From: Jacaranda mimosifolia | Taxonomy: Eukaryota > Streptophyta > Magnoliopsida > Lamiales > Bignoniaceae | Assembly (NCBI GenBank): GCA_018894105.1 | Contig: CM032122.1 | Coordinates: 38,967,404 to 39,031,403 of the forward strand | Direction of reading: 5' to 3' | Length of the DNA stretch: 64,000 nt | Shown: positions 39,958-52,645 of the stretch, piece by piece | Layout of the letters: every line of letters starts with the position of its first letter | Numbering within the stretch: the first letter of the stretch is position 1 | Made by a program: the position numbers and the translations under genes | Notes under the pieces: generated by a model | What the model saw: only the letters and a program-made list of their open reading frames with translations | The model's database searches: none | What the model was told of the DNA's origin: nothing

Positions 39958-41574
39958 TCATGCTTGGTGGATGTTAGAGATTGCAGCACTAATGCTTTTA
40001 CAATCAAGCTCCATCGTCTTCATCCAATTCTCAAAATCTCCAATTTCCTGTTAACAGATATGCATGAAAGTCTCTCATTAATAGTGTATTATCCAGTGTT
40101 CCATTTAGTAACTTGAGCTGTAACTTGATTCTTATGAGATTCTAACATAACATTACCATTAGTTTTTCTTTCCCCAGCTAAATGATACTGGTTTATTTCG
40201 TAACTACTCGAGTTATTCAATTTTCCAATATACAGTAATGGTGGTGGTTTGATTAACTTTGCCCATTGGCCTAGTGAGTACTCCATAGAAGGCATCATCA
40301 GATTACACCAAAGTGAAAATGGTATTTGTTAAGATATTAACCATCAATTTCAATGGCTTAAAAAGGCCAAGATATAATAGATGACTTATATCTGGTTATT
40401 TCTGCTCACATTTCTTGCTCCCAACAACAGGAAACTATGAAGCTCAGTTTTGAGAAGTGGGCGAGATATGATATATAACCAAGTAAAATTACACAAATTG
40501 CACTACCTGGGAATTCGATTCTACTCTCACCCAATGATATCATGCTCTTTGCATTAAATGAAAATGTACTATGGTAAGCTAACATCATTTTCAAATTATT
40601 TCTATAACCTTTGCACAAACACATTCAGAACATGCTTTAGTTCCTAAACTAATTGAAAGCATAAAAGGTGTAAATTCATTTAACTGCTTACACACCATTA
40701 AAGAAAGGTCACGCATGAATAAGAATAATTTTGAACCTGGCAAAACTACCAAATGAATACACACATACACACGTTCAATGTAACTATGGATGTCTTTCAT
40801 CACCTCTAAGATATAGCAACATTGCATATTATCATCTATGGATTGATTTTCATCACAGCAATCAGTTGTGCCATGGACTAGAATACAAATATAAATACAG
40901 AAAAGAATTCAGAGGACAGTTGCCACAAACTTCAACACATTGAATCCAAGAGCCGTTTAATGGCCTGAAGTTGATCCTCAAAAGTTCAAAGAGAGCTAAG
41001 CACTAACATGAAATTGCGGTCAGAAACCATTTCTGTCTCTGCTTATAATTGCACAGTTGAATTACCAAGACACATTGTATGAGTTGCTGCATGTATCTAC
41101 ATTGTCTAGCACTCTAGTAATACAACACATGAACGACTCAGTTACTAACCTTGACAGCATTGTTGATAGCATGAGAAGCCGCGAGCCATTGATCAGTCTG
41201 TTTTGAGAATCGCATAATAGTCCCTGCCAATGCTCGAATTTCCATTTCGATTCGCTTCTCATTTATAAAGATCTCTTGGACGGCACCATTAACCGAATTC
41301 ACCAGCAGCTCTGACACGCGAATCGCCGTCCAAATCGCTTCTTTCTTCGCTTTCTCTACTTTTTGACCCAAAAAAAATGCACAAGTAAAACTCTGATTAA
41401 ACTTGAAAAATCACCATAATTCCCATACAACAGCACATAGTCAAATTAAGCAGAAATGTGGTATAACTGACCAGTGTGTTCACGCAGCTCAATAGAGGCA
41501 TGATTGTGATCGTTGATCATTTGAAGCAGTGAAGCTTCCAGACTTCCTGCCTCAACCAGATGCGATCGCTCCAT
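39958..41574 (-). CDS. BLOS1: BLOS1, BLOC-1/BORC subunit 1 homologue (GCN5L1 family)
   Basis: Three exons on minus, 41472-41574, 41150-41358 and 39958-40047, join in frame to give 133 aa. The central helix reads KKEAIWTAIRVSELLV, then INEKRIEMEIRALAGTIMRF and KQTDQWLAASHAINNAVK. The last exon gives EIGDFENWMKTMELDCKSIS and stops after IHQA. These match plant BLOS1, a coiled-coil subunit of the endosomal/lysosomal BLOC-1 complex. In Arabidopsis BLOS1 interacts with sorting nexin SNX1 and affects traffic of auxin carriers to the vacuole. The start was chosen as the first ATG giving a leader continuous with EASLLQMINDHN. The exon 2 acceptor (AAAAAG) is weak, with a T-run 10 bases earlier, but the frame supports it. 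The 1.1-kb second intron contains nothing I recognise. Confidence 0.93.
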
Positions 41575-43340
41575 TTATAAAACTTCATATGCAGCAATAT
41601 ACATATATTCACAAAAAATAAAAAAATTAAAAAATAAAAAAACAAATAAATAAATCAGTTTATGCCTTATTTTGCTGCATTTTACAAGAATTCGAATTGA
41701 ATTCCAATTTCAAAATTGAAAATGCGTTCATAATTATCATCTACTCCGCCAAACTGGAAATTACAAACAATCGAATAGGGGCGAAGAAAACAAACCTAGA
41801 ATTTGATCGTGGAATTGTGCCCTAGGGGCTGAGGTTTTGTTGGGCTGACAGTAAACCGGGCGGTTCGAGTGACACAGCCGGTGGCTCAAGAACAATGCAT
41901 AGAGTGTAAAATAATTTAATATAAAAAGTAGAGTTTATTGCCAACACCTCCCATACCAAACTACTTTTTTATGTTTCAAAATTATAAATAAGCCCCTCGC
42001 AACAAGTGGTAGTGGAAAAATTGCATTTTTCGTGCTATAACTTTAGCCAAATTGGAATTTCATCCAATAAATATCTTATCAAATTTTAGATTTAATTCGT
42101 ATATTTTTTAAAATTGTCATATTTAGTTTGACTTTGTCGGAAATTCATGATTTGGTGTCGGAGTGTTGATATGGCGTACCCGATTTGATGATATGAATAT
42201 AATTTCTCACGTCATGTTATCAATTCCAGACAAACTATAAATTTTTGACAAAATTAGACTAAATATATAACTTTATTTATCAAATTTGTAGGATTAAATT
42301 TAAAATTCAACATAAAATTTAAAATGGCCAAAGTTACATAATGAAAAATACAATTTTGCTGGTGGCTAACCCTAGTCACAAGCACACATGATACATATGC
42401 ATATCCAAAAAATTGTGAAACACATTAAGGCTATGTTGCCAAAATTGTTTTGCCAAAATGTAATCAAATATACAAAAAATTTTCCTCCAAAATATCAAAC
42501 TAAAAATTTTAAAATACCCTTTTCTATCTTTCATTATCCCCAAAATTTTTTCAGTTTCTAATATATACATACATATTATATATATATATTTTATTATTAT
42601 TTTAACAATAAAAAAATCATTCAATTTCATTTTCACCAAAAAATTCAATAAAAAAATATTGATTTGATCAATACAGTAGAATTTGTTTCCTCCCAAAACA
42701 TAAACAAACATATAAAATTTTTCAAAATAATTTTCTTACTATTCTCAAAATATAAACAAACATATATTATATTTTCCAATACAAATTTCACATTCCCCAA
42801 CTCCACTCCCAAAACACATATAATTCGTATCCAAATATTACCTAAATTATTGCAAAACATGAAAATATAATACCACAAGATCAAATTGATAAATTTTTTA
42901 GAACAATCAATTTTTCTATATAACACCATGGGTTTGTATGCACAAGATTTGCAGAATTTGCCACTGCTTGAATTCCTATATTGCCAGAACCAGACATTCT
43001 AATTTGTTTTCCCCATTCTTTTATTCATTTTAGTTTTGTATAATACGAAAATTTTATCTTAAACTCTCAATTATTACAATGTTAGATAAAGACTTATAAT
43101 CTTTTTTCTTGATGGGTTTCAGCCCATTAAGATTTTGATGTCCTCATTGATGTATTTAGACAATTGAACACTGTGACCTTACTATTCATTTATTTATTTG
43201 ATGTACAGAGCTTTTTTAATTTTTTATTTTTGTGGATTTAATTTGTCAAATTAATAGCGTACATCAATAAATAGTAAATATAATTTACTAGTGATGAAGT
43301 CATCTTTTGGGTTTGATTTATATGAAAAAATATATATATA
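41575..43340. other. Intergenic, BLOS1 promoter side, with family B element
   Basis: AT-rich. Contains the second family B element (about 42,430-42,845). No gene was recognised. Confidence 0.45.
42430..42845 (+). mobile_element. Non-autonomous repeat, family B, copy 2
   Basis: The interior runs parallel to 18,747-19,093: CTAATATATACATACATAT, a TTTTATTATT block, TTCAATTTCATTTTCACC, AAAAAATTCAATAAAAAAAT, then CAAAACATAAACAAACATAT twice. The tips (GGCTATGTTGCC and CCAAATATTACC) are more worn than in copy 1. No ORF. Confidence 0.55.
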
Positions 43341-43955
43341 TATATTTTTTGGATAGAAATATGAAAAATATATATTAATGAAATGAGTACGTAAATAAAT
43401 TTATCTCTCTTATATATGACAAAAAATATCGTACAATTATTTTTCTGCATTTTATATGAGTTGGACAATGACTCAATGATTTTCATGGCTTATAATTGAA
43501 GTTCTGCACTGTACTTTTGCATGCCTTCAATTATTACACTGTACTTCGAGTCCTCGTGGCTCTCTACTATCATTTTGTTTTACATTTTATTTTTAATTTC
43601 AATTCAATAAATATATATTAAATATATTTAATTTCCAATTCATTCTTTTTATAAAAAAAATCTTTAATACACTTGATGCATACCAATAAATTTAAATATA
43701 CATTGAACATAAAACAAAATAAAAAATTCAAATTGTTGTATTATAGGCACTTTAAATTAAAATACAGTGATATAATTAATTACACAGCACAATAAATGAA
43801 TAAAACATTTTTCTTTTATCAAATGTAATAATAGTATTCTACCATATATAATATATATATTACTATATTATTATTATATAAGCGCTTAAGCGCATGTAAA
43901 CAGTGCCGCCGCAGCACTATTTTCTATTTTTTTAATTTTTCCAATCTGCCAAACC

Positions 43956-44327
43956 GACAGTGTTTTTGTTTAAATTTATTTTTAACATCTTATAAGATGT
44001 TTTTGGAACTTATAAGATGTTAGATCTTATTTTTAAAATAAGTTGTTGAAGTGTTTGGATAAAATAAAATATTGGAGCTTATAAGATGTTAATAATGATA
44101 ATTTTGTAATTAAAATGATTAAAAATAAAAGTGTTTGTTAAGATCTTAAAAATAAGTTGGGGTTTCTTTACTTTTTTTAAAAGAGCTTATAAGCTTATAA
44201 CATCTTATTTTAGAATCTTATAAGCTCTTTTTTAAAAAAATTTACCAAACACTTTTTATCAATTTATAAGTCTTTAAACATCTTATAAGATATTTTGAGA
44301 AACTTATAAGCTCGCCCAAACACCCTC
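43956..44327. mobile_element. Tourist-like MITE, copy 1 (worn left tip)
   Basis: Rich in ACATCTTATAAGATGTTTT and TTATAAGCT palindromic pieces, with right tip CCCAAACACCCTC. It is homologous to the cleaner element at 61,498-61,797; its left tip (GACAGTGTTTTTG) has decayed from the expected GAGGGTGTTTGG. It lies inside material absent from D2. Confidence 0.65.
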
Positions 44328-45276
44328 TAAATGCTTCACGAATTTGTACGTTAAACTGTTTTTGTTGTATGTTGTTTTGATATTTTCTTCGATGGTTAGA
44401 AGAAAATCGCTCTCTCTCTCTCTCTCTCCCGATTGTTTTCTTTGGGCATCAAAAGGCAATTGGTTTTTGCTATTTTTATAATAAGTGATTGCGATTTTCT
44501 CCCAACCAACACCTAATTTTTCTTGTCCTCATCGAAAAAATAAAATTTTCCATTTCAACGGTTATGTTTTTAAAATAGTATTTCATTATATTTTTATAAT
44601 CTTTTATGTATTTAATTATTAAGTTTTAATATCTTTCAAATTTCAAATTTTACTAAAAGTACTTTGGTCAACAAAATATAAAGCACGATTTGATTAGCGG
44701 CAAAATAAAAAAATTTGTTAAATATTTATGTTGGCATAATCATTTTCATCTAAAATCCTAACGAATAAAGTTAGAAAAATGGCTTTTATAATTTCAAAAA
44801 AGAAGATGGAAGAATTGATAATTTAATTAAAAATAAATGTAATTAACCCTTTTGAAAATAATATGTTGATAAATTAATTTTTTATTAATCGTTTTTTTTT
44901 TAGTCATTATTATTTTTTCAAGGCCTCGTTTGTTTGGTCTAATTGTGCATGGTATGATAAGAGGACAATCGGAGTCATATTCATGTGAGGGACATCTTCC
45001 AACTGGAGGAATCTGTTAAGGATTAGGTGTTGAAAATATTGCATTAATTGGCATTTGGCAATAACAAACTTAGAATAATCAAACTTCGTGTTGGTGAAAT
45101 TTGGAGTTGTGACACATTTTTCTTTGTTTTTGACCGTTAAATTAAGGCTAAGGCGTAGACATAGGCGACCGCAACACAATGTGTCTGCGCGCGTCCACAC
45201 ACACATATATTTATTTATATTTATATTATAAATTAGACTTAGTTTTTTTAATATTCATCGTAAATAAAATGTTATG

Positions 45277-45690
45277 CCCGTTTGGTTATGTTTTCGTGGC
45301 CCATTTCCATTTCTACTTGGGGATAAAAATTAAAAACTATAACTTTTTCTCTATTTTAACTCAAAGTATTTCTTTTTTCATTTTCAAACTCTTTTTGAAC
45401 TTATTCTATCATCTTATTATCATATCAATTAAATTTAAATTTGATTTGATATAAAATATTCACTATTATTTTAAAATTAATAAAAAATATACATATTTTT
45501 AAAAAATATTTTTTTAAAACATAAGAAAATATAAACCAATTATCTTTTCAATCCTATACATACTCTAATTATTACTTTCCAATAATTTATCTAAACAAAT
45601 TTTTATTTTCATTTCAAAATTATAACTATATTTTCAACTTTTAGAAATAGTTAAAAATGAAAATGGGTCTTGAAAATAAATAAATTTTAA
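45277..45690. mobile_element. Non-autonomous repeat, family C, copy 2
   Basis: The left tip CCCGTTTGGTTATGTTTTCG and interior CATATCAATTAAATTTAAAT, GATTTGATATAAAATATTCA match the order seen at 13,370-13,805. It interrupts D1 directly after the shared AAATAAAATPuTTATG. Confidence 0.55.
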
Positions 45691-46405
45691 AAATAGTCAA
45701 TAATATGAGAGGATATTTTGAAAAAAAACAGAAGAGTGTTTTGAAAAAAAAAAAAAAGAGTGTACGTTTGATATATTTTTCCAAAATAAAACATTTCCCA
45801 TATTTTTATGTGATACGTCGTTGTGGTAAAAACGTTAGTTTTTTATTCGACAACTTTCACATCAAAAATCATTCACTAGAGTGACACCTCAAAAGTTGCT
45901 TTTCAAAGATTAGACTAAAACAGAAGTAAATATTAAAAAATAGATTAACAAAATTTCTAATTACTTTTCATTTTAGTTATCATAATATGCGTTGTTGCAT
46001 CAATAAATGTTGATCACAAGATATAATCAACTAATTATATTTACATAGAATTTCTTAGCTTGTAATATCTTAAAAGTCTTATTCTTCCCATAGAAAATGA
46101 TGAGCCAAGGATTAGATAGATATTTTTGTTCACATAAGAAAATAATTTTAAATTTTAAAAAAAGGATAAAAATATAAAATTTCATTTAATTTATATATAA
46201 ATTTGAAATTATAGAGAAAAATAAAAGAAATAATTTCATTTTTATTTACCCCTTGAGCAAAACCATTTCTATAGTGCTTGTTTGATTATTGAAATTATGA
46301 CTCGATGGAAGATTTATTTTGAAAAAAGTTGAGGTATTTAAATTATTTATTGATATATATAAAGTAAAAAAAATAACATTATTTTAATATTAAATTTTGA
46401 ACATA

Positions 46406-49377
46406 TAAATATTATGAATTTCTTTATAAAGAAAATCTTTTATTTTATATTAATTTGTTCTAATTCCTTACGAAACTTTCGTTATTATATCATCTGTCGC
46501 ACACTTCACGTGTTTTTTGTAATTTTCATAGCACCATCAAATGATACAACTTACGATTATAATTGGATAAGTTTTTAGATAAATTAAAATGTACATTTTA
46601 AAAGTTTTTTTTTTAACTGGGTGACACGATTCTTATCTATAAAAAAACAAACATTACTATAGAGTTAAAAGGGTACATAGCTAGACAGCCTATACGTGGA
46701 AAAGTCTCGAGTAGACCATCTGGAAGAATATTTCAATCAACTCTTACTTTTCCTTCAAAAATAAAACCAAAAAAAAAAAGGAAGGAGAATGAGAAAATCT
46801 GAATAAATCCAAGTATAACACAATTACAGAAAAAGTGACTTCAAGACTATGATGTTTCAACAGAATCTCATGCATGCGTAGATACCTTGCCTAATTACAC
46901 TATATTTAGTCTCAACATTTAATGCACTTTTCCTTTCATTATCATGAATATATAATCACATCCAATTAATCTAATCTAATCCAATCCATTACTTTCCATT
47001 AATTGGGAATTTTATAAGATCTCCAATATAGTGAATGAAATATATTAGTAATTTATGTCAACGGATCGAATTTGAATAGAATCTGTCATATTCAAATTCA
47101 ATTATAAAAATTCATATTCGAATCTGACCCGAAATCCTATAAGATCTTTATTAGTTAATACTATATTCAAATCTGATTAAAAAATTCGACCCATTTTTTT
47201 TTTCCTTTTGAATTTTTAACAACTTTTTCTTATATATTAGTTCAAAAATCAAATATTTGAATACTAAATTCCTATTTCACATTATATTAATGCATATATG
47301 AACTGCTATATGTTATTATATTTGATATTTTATCAACATTTCTCTTATTTTTTAGATTAAAAACTCAATATTAATAGTATAATATAGACGTTAATATAAA
47401 TATTATGTCAATATAATATATAAAATTTATTTTAAATTCTTTATTTATATTATATATAAGAGTATTAATTTAATAAAAATATTAAAGTCCAGATTCAGAT
47501 TTTTAATAGATCGAATTTCTTAATTCCATATCTGATTCACTTGTTTCGAATTATGAATATTTATCATCGGATCTGACTCATTTGATATTTTAATTGAATA
47601 AAAATCTTAAAATTTGAATCGAATTCGAATTAAAATTCAATATGTATCAAGTCGAGTGACCTTGGCCCAAGCATTAGTTTCACACATAAAGTGCGAGGTC
47701 GGAATTTCAAATTTAATATATTTTTGACCTGCTTGTCTGTTAATTAAAAAAAAAAGGTAAATTATGAATCAATGAACACCTCAATTAGTGATTAATTATC
47801 AATAGATAATTTATAAATTCCAGCTATCGCAATTAATATTATGAATTTAATTAAAATTTCAAAATATTTAGACTATAATATTATCACTTGAGGTGGCTTT
47901 GTCATCTAAGAGGGACTAGACAGGAAACAGCACAAACGATGCGTTTGGGTGACATTTCAACCATATGGCACGATCCAAGACCAAGAGGCTGCTGAACAAT
48001 TAATAGGCATTTTGAATAATCAACAAAGTAAAAGACAAACATATCATAATATATTACAACAATTTGGTGGTGAAAATTCATTGGTGGACTCTTATTCGGA
48101 GGGTCTACATATAGCGCAATTTTTGGACTTTGTTTCTTTTATTTCTTTTTTGCCCCCTCCTTTATCTAATATCCCAATCGAAAATGCCTTTTTAAATTTT
48201 GAATCTTGGGACTCAACTTATAGTACAACAAAAAATATTGTATTTATTTTATAATAATTAATATTTTTTGATTTGTTTTTAATATGTTTTGGATGACCTG
48301 CTGCATTATTAAGTTCGAGCGTTGATAAGCACATTACGGAATCATATGGTTGAGAGTCCTTTTTTTAATTATTATTTAGCCATACATATACATCCTCTTT
48401 GATACTTATTGAACAAAAATGAGTGTTAACTCATTGATCAAGATTTCAATTCCAAAAGCTAAGGTTTGCAAGATTATCTTTCCCAAAAAAATTGAGTTTA
48501 CGAAAGCTTTTATTTCATTCTACTTCAAATTTATGATTTTTTATAATATTTCAAGACATAGGTAATATGTCAAAATAAATATATTTTTCCTTAAATTACC
48601 ATTTTGTTTACTAACATTAGATGTAAATGCTTATAAAATTTTCATATCTGGACACTAATCTAAAACTTCGTATGAAATTAAATGACAAGTAAATTAAAGT
48701 TACTGAACGTATTCATACAGCGAAATATATGATGACATATAATTTAAAATTTCGAACCAAAAGTACCTAAAATAAGACATTTTTCTACTAATACGAACTT
48801 TTTTCCCTAGAAATATATATCCTTTTATTAAGTAAAATGATACTTCATCAATCCTTGAAAACTATTTTTAAGAATCACATATAATTTTTTTGAAATCTTG
48901 AATCGAATCATATTAAGTAATACTTAAACATATTCGTGGGAGACATGATGTGATATAAATCTTAAATTAATGAGAGAAATTAAGAATTATTAAAGTAAGA
49001 GAGAGAGGAGGTTATTCAAAATGTCATTATTATATATATATGTACTATGCTTTTTTCAACTTTCCCATGTGTCTTTTTATTCCACGAATATAAGTACTAA
49101 TAGAAATGCTCATCAAATTAATTTACGTCCAATCCTGCATGGCATCTTGACAATACCATCCATTAATATTACTTTGTCTCGACGTTCTACCTGCAAGGCT
49201 GCAACTAAAGCAATGTAGACCAGAATTGACAATTTCCCCACCTGCCCCCCTCCATTATTCAACATGTTTCTATCCTCAACACTATACTTTCATCAATCAA
49301 TTATTCACATGGGTTCGTTAATTTAATTTTATTTTTTCCCACCTCATCATAAGTTAAATAAAGACCAACCATTTATA
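46406..49377. other. Intergenic AT-rich DNA upstream of the peroxidase
   Basis: No gene was recognised. The longest open stretch (47,949-48,254) begins with GTG and resembles no family I know. A SINE-like piece lies near 47,645-47,755. Confidence 0.4.
47645..47755 (+). repeat. SINE-like fragment
   Basis: GACCTTGGCCCAAGCATTAG, then GTGCGAGGTCGGAATTTCAA and an A-rich tail resemble tRNA-derived SINE head structure (A-box-like and B-box-like spacing). Weak; could be another repeat. Confidence 0.3.
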
Positions 49378-49605
49378 TACATTATCATAAGATTGGATAT
49401 TCATTAAAAAATATAGCTACGAAATTAATTTCGTAGTTTTAACTTGAAACTTTTATAGTAAACGCAACAAAAAATATCAACTATCAATGCGTACATTATC
49501 ATAAGATTGGATATTCATTAAAAAAAAAAGCTACGAAATTAATTTCGTAGTTTTAACTTGAAACTTTTATTGTAAATGCAACAAAAAATATCAACTATCA
49601 ATGCG
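49378..49605. repeat. 114-bp tandem duplication (unit A x2) with perfect 20-bp palindromes
   Basis: Copies begin TACATTATCATAAGATTGG at 49,378 and 49,492. Each contains the perfect palindrome CTACGAAATTAATTTCGTAG (49,417-49,436 and 49,531-49,550). The copies differ at only a few bases. Confidence 0.92.
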
Positions 49606-49619
49606 TACGCATTGGTAGT
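49596..49619. repeat. Near-perfect palindrome at the junction of two tandem repeats
   Basis: CTATCAATGCGT is followed at once by ACGCATTGGTAG, its inverse apart from one mismatch pair. It sits exactly where unit A ends and unit B begins. Confidence 0.85.
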
Positions 49620-49853
49620 TGTAAGCACAGTATATTAGCCGAGCACTATTTTTTTAAGAAAAATATATATATAAAATAATCATTAGCTACAAATTAATTG
49701 TAAATAGTGAGAGTTAACCGTGAGATTTATGAAGCGCATTGGTAGTTGTAAGCACAGTAGATTAGCCGAGCACTATTTTTTAAGAAAAATATATATATAA
49801 AATAATCATTAGCTACAAATTAATTGTAAGTAGTGAGAGTTAACTGTGAGATA
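49609..49853. repeat. 127-bp tandem duplication (unit B x2)
   Basis: Copies begin GCATTGGTAGTTGTAAGCAC at 49,609 and 49,736. Both continue through ATTAGCCGAGCACTATTTTT and GCTACAAATTAATTGTAA to GTGAGAGTTAAC, with few differences. The second copy ends about 190 bases before the peroxidase ATG. Confidence 0.92.
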
Positions 49854-49950
49854 ATTTGCTTCATATTTGGCTAAGTTAATTTCGTACTGGTCAATGAACT
49901 TATAAAGTCGCCATGCATGATTGGGTAATTAGGTTATTATTTTGGACCCC

Positions 49951-49959
49951 TATATATAA
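49951..49959 (+). promoter_or_regulatory. TATA box of the peroxidase gene
   Basis: TATATATAA preceded by CCCC, 86 bases before the peroxidase ATG; typical plant TATA context. Confidence 0.7.
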
Positions 49960-50044
49960 CCCTCAAATCTGCAGTGTATTTTCCATAACTCGATCAACTT
50001 GTTGCTTTAATTCTTTGTCTTCTTTTTTTTCTTCATTTTTTTCA

Positions 50045-52645
50045 ATGGCAGCGCCTATGATTGTGAGTTTGCTAGTTATGTGGGGACTGTTGATGGGCAG
50101 CTCCAGTTCCGCCAAACTGTCGACTGATTATTACAAAAAGACATGTCCGAATGTGTTCAGCGCTGTGAAGTCGGTGGTTAAGTCTGCAGTTGCACAGGAG
50201 AAGCGCATGGGCGCTTCTTTGCTCCGCCTCCACTTCCACGACTGCTTTGTTCAAGTGATGTCTCTATTTATATATCTTTTATATATTTTTATGGAAAATA
50301 ATTTCTTGAAAAATTAATGAAAATTTTCTTAACTTTTTATGTAGTTAGTGGTACACATCTCAAAATTTTCTGAAAAATTTCTCTTTTTGTAGCTTATGTT
50401 AGTTTAAGTTTTTAGAGGTGATAATTTACACAAATAATTGCAATGGAACTACTGAATTATTAACACAAATTTCAATAGTGCCGAGTGGCTTGTGGCCAAA
50501 TGGCATAAGTCTCCTACATTATGTTGGAGATCACGATATGTGTGTGTATAAAAAATAAAAAACAAACAAACATAAATTTCACTAGGAATACTGTAACAGT
50601 GATCGACGGCCTATAACGGCCTGATCTCAATAATATTGCAAAAATATATCGAAAAAGTTACTCAAAATAGTAAATAATTGACAGGGCTGCGATGGATCGA
50701 TACTACTAGACGATACCTCTTCTTTCACCGGTGAGAAGACTGCAGGCCCCAATAATAATTCCCTTAGAGGTTTCAATGTGATTGATAAGATTAAGACCAA
50801 GGTGGAAGCTGTGTGCCCTGGAGTTGTCTCTTGTGCTGATATTGTAGCCATTGCCGCTCGCGATTCTGTTGTGCTCGTCAGTTTCATCATCTCATCCATA
50901 TTATGTTGTCATAAATATATATATGTATATATTTCTTTATTTATTTTTATAATTAATTTGCAAGAAAATGAATTATTAATGCAGCTTGGAGGGCCGAACT
51001 GGGAAGTGAAAGTTGGGAGGAGAGATTCCAAATCAGCGAGCTTATCTGCTGCAAATAGTGGTGTTATTCCACCCCCTACTTCTACTCTTGCCAACCTTAT
51101 CAATAGGTTCAAAGCCAGGGGCCTCTCCACCAAGGACATGGTTGTCCTTTCAGGTACTAATTAATTTACAAAAACGTTATTGGCCGAAGAAAAGTTTTGG
51201 CAAATTTGCCCTTTTTTTTATTTTTTATTATTGTTTCTACTTTTTTAGCTTATAATTTGAAGATAAGAACGTACATAATAAATTAATCCCATCACTCGCA
51301 TTATCCGATATTTTTTTTGTGGCTTTCCCGTCATTCAACATTAGGGTTTTTAGGAAATTTCACATCAACATCATTTTTCCCTTGCTTTCCAGCTTTACCT
51401 CTTGAAATGGAGAGTTGCTCAAGCTTGACTTTCATAATTTTGGGAAAAAAAGGAAAAAAAAAAAAGTTTGAGTCTTTTTTCTCCACATATTTCCTAATAT
51501 GGGGATATATATTTCACTGCCCGCTTCTATAAAATTATTCAATTTTTCTAAATAAAAGAGTAAGGTTTATATATGTTAATATCAATTCTAAAAGAAATTT
51601 AATTAGATATATATTAATTAGTCCGTAAGAAGGGAAAATATGCCAGCACCCATCCTTGAATCGATTTTCTTTCTTGTTTTTTGAGAGAGATTAAATTAAT
51701 ATTTTTTTATTCTCAAACCAAACAATCAAAATATAAATTACTACTAAGGCACATAAAATGCACACAATACAATCACTTGGGATCGAACACTAGACCTTTC
51801 ACATAATAAGGGAAGACTGATGCTACTCAAACTACAAGCCATTGGATTATTTTTTTTCTTGTTGGATGATGCATGTGTGCGTACCGTGCCAAGCTATTGA
51901 AAAAAGTTTTTTAAATTAAAATATAAAATATCTAATTAATATATGATCATTAATCAAACATTCAAAATAAAGTAATTAACAAATACAAAATTACATGAGA
52001 CAAAAAAGAAAAATAAATTTAATTAAACTATTTATTAATTTATGTAAACAAATTTAACTTTACAAAAACTATATATAATTGCATATGTCCAAACTGAGAT
52101 CAATTAGCTATAATTCTATGTACCTGCACACGTGTCGCTTATTGAATTATCACTTTGATTTATCTGTTTTTCATACTTCAAAAAATATAACTTTGTCCTT
52201 TAAATTTTTATATTGACCTTCGTACTCCTAAATTTTTTCTTGCAATAATGTTGTAATAGGAGCACACACCATAGGGCAAACAAGGTGTACAGTCTTCAGA
52301 AACCGGATATACAATGAGAGCAACATCGACCCGTCCTTTGCTCAGATCAGACGAAAGAACTGCCCTATTAGATCTGGAGACAACAACTTGGCCCCTCTAG
52401 ACCTTAAAACTCCTACCTCCTTTGACAACTTCTACTTCAAAAACCTCATCAACAAGAAGGGACTTCTGCACTCTGATCAGGTTCTCTACAATGGCGGATC
52501 GACGGATTCACTCGTCGAATCGTTTAGTAAAAATCCTAAAGCTTTCGACAATGACTTTGTTGCTGCCATGATAAGGATGGGTGACATTAGTCCTCTCACT
52601 GGATCCAACGGTGAGATAAGGAAGAATTGCCGGAAGCGCAATTGA
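50045..52645 (+). CDS. Secreted class III peroxidase
   Basis: Four exons, 50045-50254, 50685-50876, 50985-51153 and 52260-52645, total 957 nt and 318 aa. This is the classic four-exon, three-intron layout of plant class III peroxidases. A signal peptide covers about 1-23 ([18 protein letters not shown] then SSSSA), so the product should go to the wall or apoplast. Haem-pocket motifs are intact: [10 protein letters not shown] with distal Arg61 and His65, [11 protein letters not shown] (calcium and disulphide site), [16 protein letters not shown], and [12 protein letters not shown] with proximal His193. The usual cysteines are visible, including [15 protein letters not shown] and the final KNCRKRN. 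These enzymes oxidise phenolics with H2O2, for example in lignin or suberin formation; the in vivo substrate cannot be read from sequence. Introns 1 and 3 contain SINE-like fragments. Confidence 0.96.
50475..50575 (+). repeat. SINE-like fragment in peroxidase intron 1
   Basis: GCCGAGTGGCTTGTGGCCAA, ATGGCATAAGTCTCCTACAT and TTGGAGATCACGATATGTG form an A-box-like head followed by an A-rich tail. The middle part is shared with 14,405-14,520 (minus). Confidence 0.4.
51765..51855 (-). repeat. SINE-like fragment in peroxidase intron 3
   Basis: On minus: CCAATGGCTTGTAGTTTGAG, then a B-box-like GTGTTCGATCCCAAGTG. It looks tRNA-derived. It is short and lacks a clear 3' tail or target duplication. Confidence 0.4.

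Larger units (their letters stand above)
43345..46405 (+). repeat. 3-kb noncoding block, copy D1
   Basis: This block recurs in the same orientation at about 60,925-63,947. Shared landmarks in order are GAAATGAGTACGTAAATAAA, the GAGTTGGACAATGACTCAAT stretch, GAGTCCTCGTGGCTCTCTAC, AAAGTACTTTGGTCAACAAA, CATCTTCCAAC...GAATCTGTTAAGG, GGCGACCGCAACACAATG, CATTCACTAGAGTGACACCT and CTTGTTTGATTATTG. Identity looks around nine in ten by eye outside private insertions. D1 carries its own insertions: about 43,875-44,570, including a MITE at 43,956-44,327 and a (CT)n run near 44,410, and the family C element at 45,277-45,690. No intact ORF spans it. Confidence 0.85.

Noticed and set aside
44910..45206. Minus-strand ORF in block D1 with a similar one in D2 (62,095-62,409)
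   Set aside because: The two copies differ by frame-shifting indels and have no synonymous-change pattern visible by eye; the similarity is explained by the DNA-level duplication.
47949..48254. Open stretch of 101 codons upstream of the peroxidase
   Set aside because: It begins with GTG, becomes low-complexity, and matches no family I recognise; likely chance in AT-rich DNA.
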